Source: an uncultured Eubacterium sp. (lineage in GTDB: Bacteria > Bacillota > Clostridia > Lachnospirales > Lachnospiraceae). From it: 37,969 bases of DNA. The stretch covers positions 1 through 37,969 of the forward strand of contig CANDMI010000034.1 of assembly GCA_947385775.1 (NCBI GenBank), written 5' to 3'. The position numbers and the translations under genes were made by a program. The notes beneath the pieces are model-generated. The model searched no databases and was not told the origin of the DNA. It saw only the letters and a list, made by a program, of their open reading frames with translations. Positions 8,258-15,500 of this stretch are shown here, piece by piece (the stretch's first letter is position 1; each line of letters opens with the position of its first letter).

Positions 8258-8311
8258 CTGCGCGTTTATACTACAAAAGCCAGCTCAACCAGCTGAAACT
8301 AAAGAACTCGT

Positions 8312-8339
8312 ACTGTCAAAAAGTGTACTTTTTAACAGT
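8312..8339. repeat. 28-bp palindrome, copy 1
   Basis: Arms ACTGTCAAAAAGT and ACTTTTTAACAGT around a GT centre, with one mismatch. It is the same sequence as the perfect palindrome at 8502-8529, exactly 190 bases away. It may be an operator half of a looping pair or the end of a small mobile element. Confidence 0.7.
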
Positions 8340-8501
8340 TTACGCCAACTGAACTTAGTTTAGCATATGCAATATTGAAAGTCCACATATTTTGCGCATT
8401 TGATTCAAAATTTCTGTGAAAATCACCCCAAACCCATCCCACGAGCCCCCATTTTTTCATTTTTGATCTGATTTGCTGCGCAGTTGAGGCAGTTTTTTGC
8501 A
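8340..8501. other. Non-coding interval between the two palindromes
   Basis: About 160 AT-rich bases with no gene I can support. It contains a run of C-rich and T-rich tracts (ACCCCAAACCCATCCC, then CATTTTTTCATTTTTG). No clear promoter is visible, although transcription of the downstream series must start nearby. Confidence 0.4.
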
Positions 8502-8529
8502 ACTGTCAAAAAGTACACTTTTTGACAGT
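8502..8529. repeat. 28-bp perfect palindrome, copy 2
   Basis: Arms ACTGTCAAAAAGT and ACTTTTTGACAGT are perfect around an AC centre. The right arm contains TTGACA (8522-8527), a consensus -35, but no convincing -10 lies 16-18 bases later. Position upstream of the first gene of the secretion/signalling series suggests an operator. Confidence 0.7.
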
Positions 8530-8562
8530 AAATTTATGCACAGCCCCATGCAGAAGAAGTAT

Positions 8563-8636
8563 GCCGCCTAAGCGGCGCGTGGGACGCGCGACGAGTAGGG
8601 GAAGATGGCTTTTCCCTATTCGATCGCTCAGGCGAT
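8563..8636 (+). ncRNA. Structured 5' leader with four consecutive hairpins
   Basis: Four short hairpins follow one another: GCCGC/GCGGC (8563-8576), GCGCGT/ACGCGC (8575-8589, sharing two bases with the first), a 12-bp stem CGAGTAGGGGAA/TTTCCCTATTCG with one or two G:T pairs (8592-8622), and ATCGC/GCGAT (8623-8636). They end 26 bases before the ATG of the next gene. I do not recognise a known riboswitch class. A 17-codon reading frame (8605-8658, MAFPYSIAQAIGKRKER) overlaps the last hairpins and ends inside the ribosome-site region, so a leader peptide is possible. Confidence 0.45.
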
Positions 8637-8662
8637 TGGCAAAAGAAAGGAGCGTTAGGAAC

Positions 8663-9382
8663 ATGAAAAAAAGGGAGAGCGGAAGAAGAGTTGGGTATTT
8701 ATGCGCGTTGTTAGCGGGATTGGCGGTTGTTTTATTTTTAAATGTAAACCGTGTGCAGGCGGCGGAGAGCCTCGCGCTTTTTAGCTTTGAAAACGCGAAG
8801 GATCTGAAAGTGGGAAAGGGCGAAAAGATTGACCTTACAGGGGACGTAAAGGCGACGGGCTGGAAATCCAGCAACCCGAAGGTCGTAAAAGTTTCCAAAA
8901 AGGGCGTGGTAAGCGCGTTAAAGACGGGCAAGGCCGTAGTAAGCGCAAAAATCAACGGCAAAAAGAAAGAATGCCAGGTCACGGTGGCAAAGGACGCGGT
9001 AAAGGCAAGCAGTTATTTAAAAAAGGCATACCGGACATGGGAATGCCCGGAAAGCGGGAAAAAGGCTGAGATAAAATCCGGGAAATTTTTAGACGGGCTG
9101 AAAAATATCCTGTTGAATATTGAAAAGCAAAACGACGACGATGTGGAATATAAAAGCTGTAAGAAGATCACGGCGGTTGAAGAGGATGAATCCGGCGCGA
9201 CGGTTTATTTTGAAGCCACAGGCGTTTTGAATGGAAAGGAAAGGAGCTTTCCTTGCACCGCGGTTTTTACGGATGATTATGAATATGAAAAATACGATTA
9301 CGCTTTGATGATGCAGCCAGTCCTTTGGATTACGGATGAAGGAAAGCTGTTGTATGGAGCAGGGTCTTTCTGGTATGCGTAA
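8663..9382 (+). CDS. Secreted Big_2-domain protein
   Basis: A 239-residue exported protein. ATG 8663 follows AAAGGAG and TTAGGA. Residues 1-34 form a Sec signal peptide: basic start, a hydrophobic core VGYLCALLAGLAVVLFL, and AQAA-like cleavage at VQA/AES. Residues ~45-110 are one bacterial Ig-like (Big_2) domain with the typical WKSSNPKVVKVSKKGVVSALKTGK pattern split across its strands. The remaining ~125 residues are an unrecognised acidic domain with a C-terminal W-Y-A end. Its stop codon overlaps the next start (TAATG), so it is translationally coupled to the kinase downstream. It may present or contact ligands for that kinase's outer domain; that is inference from coupling only. It is the first gene after the structured leader. 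Confidence 0.8.
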   Translation: MKKRESGRRVGYLCALLAGLAVVLFLNVNRVQAAESLALFSFENAKDLKVGKGEKIDLTGDVKATGWKSSNPKVVKVSKKGVVSALKTGKAVVSAKINGKKKECQVTVAKDAVKASSYLKKAYRTWECPESGKKAEIKSGKFLDGLKNILLNIEKQNDDDVEYKSCKKITAVEEDESGATVYFEATGVLNGKERSFPCTAVFTDDYEYEKYDYALMMQPVLWITDEGKLLYGAGSFWYA

Positions 9383-11382
9383 TGGCTGGAAAAATATGTT
9401 TTTGGTGCTTTAAAAACAGAGGGAATCAGGCGGTATGCCCCCATTGCGGATATGCGCAGGCAAATGACGCACAGCAGGCATACCAGCTAAAGCCTGGCGC
9501 CGCGCTGCATAAGCGCTATGTGATCGGCGCAAGCATCGGCATCGGCGGGTTTGGCATTACCTATAAGGCGTTTGACGTGACCCTTCGCATGGTCGTGGCG
9601 GTGAAGGAATTTTACCCGGCGGGGCTTGTAAACCGGGCCGGGGGAGAAAAAAAGGTCGGCATTTTTTCCGGTGAGAAAAAAGCGGAGTTTCAAAAGCAGC
9701 TGGGCCGCTTTTTGGAAGAGGCAAGGAGTATGGCGCTTTTTTCAAAGGAACAGGACATTGTAAACGTCTATGACTTTTTTGAAGAAAACCAGACCGCTTA
9801 CATCATTATGGAATACGTAGACGCGCCGCTGTTAAAAGACGAGCTGAAAAAGCGGCGGTTTTCGCCGGAGGAAGCCGGCGGATATATGCTTGCGATTTTA
9901 GACGCGTTGGAAAAGGTGCATGGACATAATATCATACATAAGGACATCAGCCCGGACAATATCTTTTTGACGGGAAAGAACGAAGAATATTCGATTAAAT
10001 TGTTTGACTTTGGAGCCGCAAGGCTCCAGGGCTCGGAGCGTACGGAGGCGGTCGTGGTGAAGGCGGGCTATACGCCGCCGGAGCAGTATACGTCCACAGA
10101 AGTCCAAAGCTTTAGCATGGACATCTATGCGGCGGGGGCGGTCTTTTATGAAATGATGACCGGGGAAAAGCCGGTGGATTCCAGGGACCGGGTCGTAAAG
10201 GATGAGCTAAAGGAGTTAAAAGAGTTTGGCGTATCGGCGGATGAATATTTAGAGCGCATCATATTTAAAGCTATGGCCATCGAGCCGCGCCTGCGGTTTC
10301 AGACGGCTGGGGAATTTCGGGCGGCGCTGATACACCGTAAAAAGGTGCTGCTGCCGCAGGAGCAGCTGAAAAAAAACCGCAGGAAAAAGCGGATATTTGC
10401 GGCAACGCTCGCGTTTGTCGTTCTGCTTGCCGGAGGGACGCTTGTTTTAAATTCCACCGTGTTTTCCGGGCGCGGCAAAATCGATGTGGCGGGGCTTGAA
10501 AAAGAGGAGATTTCGGTCTGGATTTCCTCCGAGGACGCGCAGGAGGCGGACGCGCTTTCCAAAACGCTTTTAGAAAGCGCAAAACAGGTGTGCCCAAAGC
10601 TAGAGGTGGAAGCAAAGGTCATAGCAAGGGAGGACTATCCAAATGCCCTTTTGGAAGCGGCGGAAAAAGACGCTTTGCCGGATGTGTTTTGCGCCGACGG
10701 GCTTAGCGATTCCTTTTGGGAGGAGAATCCCTGCGCGGAGCTTTCCAAGCTGCTTCGTACGATGGAGCTTTCCGAATACCTGTATCTGGAAGAGCTGAAA
10801 AAAGAAGGGGGCGTGTACGCGCTTCCGACCGCGATGCAGACAGGGCTTTTATATGGAAGCGGCGCGAAAATAGAAGAAGACGCTCCAGACGCGGTGGAAT
10901 TAGACGACCTTGAAAAGTGGCGGCACGCCATAGGCTACGCGGATTCCGACGGCGTGTTTGAGCGCTTGAAAGATCAGGCGGATCGAACCGCCTGGATCGT
11001 CGGGGACTTGTCTGATATGGGAAAGGTGGAGGCCGTTACCGTGGAGGCCGTGCCGTCTGTGGATTTTACTGTTTTGCCAATCGTAGAGGAGCAAAAGCTT
11101 TTGGGCAGCATGGAGCGGTATTACGCGGTGAAAAAAAGTGAGGATGAAAATAAACAGGACGCTGGAATGGCGGTTTTATCCCTGCTTTTTAGTCAAGGGA
11201 TGCAAAGCGCGCTGTATATGGATAACCGGGAAGGACTGCCTTTAAACCGGGCGGTCTTAGACAATTATAAAGAAAATAAGCTTACGACTTACTTGAATTT
11301 TCTGCGCGATTATGACTTAGAGGAAGCGCAGCTTTTGGATGGCGAAGGGATTTGCGCGCAGATCAAAAGGAAGCTGGAATAA
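9382..11382 (+). CDS. Zinc-ribbon Ser/Thr kinase with solute-binding-protein-like ectodomain
   Basis: A 666-residue transmembrane Ser/Thr kinase. Residues 6-24 form a zinc ribbon (CFWC...CPHC). The kinase domain spans about 46-315: Gly loop GIGGFGITYKA, lysine K75 in VAVKE, catalytic loop HKDISPDN (His186, Asp188; a non-RD kinase), DFGAA at 209, and activation segment GYTPPEQY. A single membrane helix follows at ~338-357. The outer part (~370-666) reads like an ABC-type extracellular solute-binding protein: EISVWIS, a DYPNALLEAAEKDALPDVF segment, KEGGVYALPTA, and near the end GLPLNRAVLDNY. This replaces the usual PASTA sensor, so it likely senses a small molecule or peptide. It is coupled to the secreted protein upstream and precedes an FHA protein and EssC. 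Catalytic residues look intact. Confidence 0.88.
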   Translation: MAGKICFWCFKNRGNQAVCPHCGYAQANDAQQAYQLKPGAALHKRYVIGASIGIGGFGITYKAFDVTLRMVVAVKEFYPAGLVNRAGGEKKVGIFSGEKKAEFQKQLGRFLEEARSMALFSKEQDIVNVYDFFEENQTAYIIMEYVDAPLLKDELKKRRFSPEEAGGYMLAILDALEKVHGHNIIHKDISPDNIFLTGKNEEYSIKLFDFGAARLQGSERTEAVVVKAGYTPPEQYTSTEVQSFSMDIYAAGAVFYEMMTGEKPVDSRDRVVKDELKELKEFGVSADEYLERIIFKAMAIEPRLRFQTAGEFRAALIHRKKVLLPQEQLKKNRRKKRIFAATLAFVVLLAGGTLVLNSTVFSGRGKIDVAGLEKEEISVWISSEDAQEADALSKTLLESAKQVCPKLEVEAKVIAREDYPNALLEAAEKDALPDVFCADGLSDSFWEENPCAELSKLLRTMELSEYLYLEELKKEGGVYALPTAMQTGLLYGSGAKIEEDAPDAVELDDLEKWRHAIGYADSDGVFERLKDQADRTAWIVGDLSDMGKVEAVTVEAVPSVDFTVLPIVEEQKLLGSMERYYAVKKSEDENKQDAGMAVLSLLFSQGMQSALYMDNREGLPLNRAVLDNYKENKLTTYLNFLRDYDLEEAQLLDGEGICAQIKRKLE

Positions 11383-11397
11383 AGGACGGATAAAGAA

Positions 11398-12351
11398 ATG
11401 AGATTTAAAACTTATGCGAAAGCATCGAACGTAATATTAAAAGCGAAGCTGGCTTTTGGCGAAAAGCTCAATGAGCGGGAGCTGGAATATTTGCTGCATA
11501 ATAAGGTGCCGGGGTTTTTTGACATCGCCTATGACGGGAAAAAGCAGCTGACCTATGAAGCGCCTTGCGACCTTACGCTGGCAAGATATTTAAAGGACAC
11601 AAAGATCGAGGAGCGGGCGTTTTGGAAGATCATGGTGCAGATGCTGGATGTGGAGATCGCGGCAAAAAGCAGGGGGCTTTACCCGGAGCATCTTTTAATG
11701 AAGCCGGATTCGGTTTATCTGGATGAAAAAACGTTAAAAATGTATTTTCTTTATCAGCCTGTAAACGTCGCAAAGGAGATGACGGACGACCTGTTTGCGG
11801 TCATCCACGATATTATTTACCAGGAGCTGAAAAAAGAAGGCGGAGTGGGCCAGGTTTATTTAATCGATTTCCAAAACTATTTAAAGCAGGGGGATTACCG
11901 CTTAGAGCATGTGCGCCAGTACATCGTACAGGCAGTCTCCGGGAATGCGAGGCCGGGGGCCGGCCCTATAAAGGCGCAGCCTAAGGAGGAAGAGGAGGAC
12001 TTAGAGCAGTACACCGTAATGCTTGGCAGCGCGGGCGGAGGTAGCGCCCCAAAGCAAAAATGTATGCATTTAACCAGGGTTCGGACAAACGAATGCAAAA
12101 CCTTTCGCGAGGATATCGTAAAGATCGGCCGTTCCAGCCAAAACACCTACTGCGTTACCGGAAACGCGTCCATCGGGCGAAACCATGCGGCGATCATAAA
12201 AAGGGGGGACGTTTGCTATTTAAAGGATTTAGGCTCGGTCAACGGAACCTTAGTCAACGGGATGCAGCTTGGCGGCAATCAGGCGTGCAAGTTAAAAAGC
12301 GGCGACAGAGTGCAGCTTGCGGATGAACAGTTTGTGTTTGAATTTAAGTAG
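11398..12351 (+). CDS. DUF6382-like (kinase-fold-like) FHA protein
   Basis: A 317-residue soluble protein after AAAGGACGG. The C-terminal ~90 residues are an FHA domain with the phosphothreonine-binding signatures IGRSS, SIGRNHA and SVNGTLVNG all present, so it should bind a pThr peptide. Residues 1-185 match the pattern of the DUF6382 N-terminal region. They carry a strand-rich start, YEAPCDLTLARYL, a helix, then LYPEHLLMKPDSVYLDEKTLKMYFLY. This last part resembles the place of the catalytic loop in kinase-like folds, without catalytic Asp residues. The arrangement recalls the cytosolic pseudokinase domain of EssB/YukC, but no membrane helix follows. The linker (~190-225) is acidic. Lying between a kinase and EssC, it is a candidate phospho-adaptor or EssB substitute; this is inference. 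Confidence 0.75.
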   Translation: MRFKTYAKASNVILKAKLAFGEKLNERELEYLLHNKVPGFFDIAYDGKKQLTYEAPCDLTLARYLKDTKIEERAFWKIMVQMLDVEIAAKSRGLYPEHLLMKPDSVYLDEKTLKMYFLYQPVNVAKEMTDDLFAVIHDIIYQELKKEGGVGQVYLIDFQNYLKQGDYRLEHVRQYIVQAVSGNARPGAGPIKAQPKEEEEDLEQYTVMLGSAGGGSAPKQKCMHLTRVRTNECKTFREDIVKIGRSSQNTYCVTGNASIGRNHAAIIKRGDVCYLKDLGSVNGTLVNGMQLGGNQACKLKSGDRVQLADEQFVFEFK

Positions 12352-12372
12352 CAGGATAAGGGGTAGAGATTT

Positions 12373-12570
12373 ATGGAAGACATAGCAACGCTTTTACTGT
12401 CGCAGCAGGCGATACTGATTTATGAGGTCATTCTTTTTGCGGCATTGACCGTGTCCATCCTATTGCTGTCTAAAAAAAGAAAGCTAAGAAAGCAGATCCA
12501 GTCGACGGCTATGGAGCGGCAGGTGAAAAAATCGCTGGACGATTCGCTGGTAAACCAAAGGCGGAGGTAA
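12373..12570 (+). CDS. Small single-pass membrane protein
   Basis: A 65-residue protein with RBS AAGGGG and ATG at 12373. A short N-terminal segment is followed by one hydrophobic helix (about residues 13-35, AILIYEVILFAALTVSILLL). A strongly basic tail (KKRKLRKQ ... NQRRR) then predicts N-out, C-in topology. It sits six bases before the EssC start and may be translationally coupled to it. Position and topology are like the small membrane subunit EssA of T7SSb systems, but there is no recognisable sequence similarity. Its role in the secretion channel is inference. Confidence 0.7.
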   Translation: MEDIATLLLSQQAILIYEVILFAALTVSILLLSKKRKLRKQIQSTAMERQVKKSLDDSLVNQRRR

Positions 12571-12575
12571 GTTAG

Positions 12576-15500
12576 ATGAACGTGATATTGTCAGCATATT
12601 CAAAAGAGGCATTCCGGGAATACCAGCTTCCGTCTGTAAACAACGCGGATTTTACCATTACATTCAAAAGCGATTTTTTTCATCTGAAAAAAAACCGGAG
12701 CGTTTACTTAGAGGTCATGGACCATGTCTGGAGCTTTAAGCAGAGTAAGGACTACAGCATCCATAAGGACGCGTCTGTTTATGAAGGGCAGCCCCTGGCG
12801 GATAAGGATGTTTTGAATTTATACATAGACGGGGAAGAAAAGATCGTATTGATCGTAAAATACGTAAATTCCCTGTTCCACGCCTATGAAAAATTTTCCT
12901 TAGCGGGGATCAGCCAGATCACGATCGGGGAAAAGGCGGACAACGATATTTCCTATGACTATATGAAGCTGGTTTCCAGAAGCCATGCGGCGATCGTCAG
13001 GGAGGGGGCGGGGTTTAAGCTTGTAAACCACAGCTTAAACGGCACGTACGTAAACTCCTACCGTATGGATAAGGAGCGGCTGTTAAGCCCCGGGGCCTGC
13101 ATAGATATCATGGGGCTTCGACTGATTTATTTAGGGGACTGCCTTGCGGTGGATACGGCGGGAAGCCATGCCAAGGTCAACAGGCAAAAGCTGAAAGCGA
13201 TGCCAAAAAAACAGGCGGGCGCGTTTAAACAGGCCATGCCCGTATCCAGCGGAAAGAGCGTTTATCACCGTTCCCCGCGGACGTTTTATGAGATGACGCA
13301 GGGGGAGATTGAGATCGAAGGGCCGCCGCAGGCGGGGCAGGAAAAGCCCCAGTCGGTGTTTCTTACGATCGGGCCGTCCTTTACGATGACGCTTCCTATG
13401 ATCGCGGGCAGTATGTTAATGATGTCGCCCGGGTCGGGGGGAAATTCGATTTCGATGTATTCCGGCATCGTCATGTCGGTTTCTTCGGCGGTTTTGGGCG
13501 TGTTTTGGGCGCTGCAAAGCCTTCGGAGCCAGAAAAAGGAGGAGGCCGAAAAAAAACGCGCCCGGTTTGAGCGTTACAGCGAATATTTATTAGATAAAAC
13601 GGAAGAGATCAAAGGAAAGTATGAAAGCGCATCGCAGAAATTGTTTGAAATGTATCCCGACGCGGGCACAAGCTTAACCTATGATGAAAGCACGGGGCTG
13701 CTTTGGAGCCGCAACCCGTCCCATGAGGATTTCTTAGAGCACAGGCTTGGGATGGGCAACGCGCCGTTTCCGGTAAAGATCCAGACTCCGAAAGAAAAAT
13801 TTTCCGTATATAAAGACGAAATGGAGGATAAGCCGCGCTTTATAAAGGAAAATTACGAGACGCTTTACGATGTGCCGCTTTCGGTGGATCTGGCAAAGCA
13901 TAAGCTGATCGGCATTGTGGGCGGGCAGCAAAAGGCGGGGGCCATTGAGATCGCAAAGCTTTTGGCCGCGCAGATTGCGGCGAACAACTGCTATACGGAC
14001 GTAAAGATGGGATTTTTTTACGACAGCGGGATTTCCAATGAGGAAAAGGAGTGGGAGTTTGCAAAATGGCTTCCCCATGTGTGGTCGGAGGATAAAAAGA
14101 CAAGGTACTGCGCGTCCAACGCAGAGCAGGCCAGCGATGTGTTTTACGAGCTGACAAAGGTCTTTCGCGCCAGACTGGAAGAAGAGGACGGCTTTCCTTC
14201 AAGCGAAAAGCAGCTTCCAAAGCCGTATTACATCCTGTTTATTTCGGATATGGGCCTTTTGGACGGGGAGCTGATCGCGCGCTATATTATGGGCAGACAT
14301 GAAGCGGCGGGGCTTACGGCCTGTATTTTGACCAGCCGTTATGAGGAGCTTCCAAACGAATGCGATTTTATCATTGAAAATACAGCCAGGTACCAGGGGA
14401 TGTACGAAGTGGCCCTTGGGGAGGAAAAAGGGCAGAAAATCCAGTTTGACCAGATAGACGGCTTTCGGCTGGAGCGTTTTTCCAGGCATCTTGCGACCTT
14501 GCAGGTGCAGGAGATGGAAAAGGGCGGGGAGATCCCAAACGCGCTTTCCTTTTTTGAAATGCTTGGCGTATCCAGCCCAAAGGAGCTTCCGGTAAGAGAG
14601 CTTTGGGCGAAAAACAGGACTTATGACAATATCAAAGGCATGGTGGGCGAAAAAGCCGGCGGAGTGGCGTGCTATCTGGATGTGCATGAAAAATACCATG
14701 GCCCCCACGGGCTTGTGGCGGGCACGACTGGATCTGGAAAGTCTGAAACGCTCCAGACTTATATGCTGTCTTTGGCGGTGAACTACAGCCCGGACGACAT
14801 TGGATTTTTTATCATCGATTATAAGGGCGGCGGCATGGCAAACCTGTTTGACGGCCTGCCGCATATGGTCGGGCAGATTTCAAACCTGTCCGGGAACCAG
14901 GTAAAACGCGCGATGATCTCGATTAAGAGCGAAAACCGCAGGCGCCAGCGGGTCTTTACCGAGCATGGCGTAAACAACATCAATTTGTACACAAGGCTTT
15001 ATAAAAACGGGGAGGCCGCGCTTCCGGTGCCCCATCTGTTTATCATTATCGACGAGTTTGCGGAGCTAAAGCGGGAAGAGCCGGAATTTATGCGCGAGCT
15101 GATCTCTGTGGCGCAGGTCGGTCGAAGCCTCGGGGTGCATATGATCCTTGCGACCCAAAAGCCAAGCGGCACGGTGGACGACAATATCTGGTCGAACTCC
15201 AAGTTTCGGCTTTGTTTGCGAGTGCAGGATAAACAGGACAGCAACGACATGCTGCATAAGCCGGACGCCGCGTACATTACCCAGGCGGGGCGGTGCTATT
15301 TGCAGGTCGGAAACGACGAGGTGTACGAGCTGTTCCAGTCGGGCTACAGCGGCGCGGCGTACGAAGAAAACGTGGCTGTGGGCAGCACTGAGATCGCAAA
15401 GCTTTTGCAGCTAAACGGAAACGTGGAAATGACGGGCGCCTCCGCGAAGTTTTCCCAAAAACAAAAGGTGGAATATCTTTGGATGGAAAAGCTTGCCGAA

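Noticed and set aside
8522-8527. TTGACA inside palindrome 2 as the -35 of the signalling series
   Set aside because: No acceptable -10 occurs 16-18 bases downstream.
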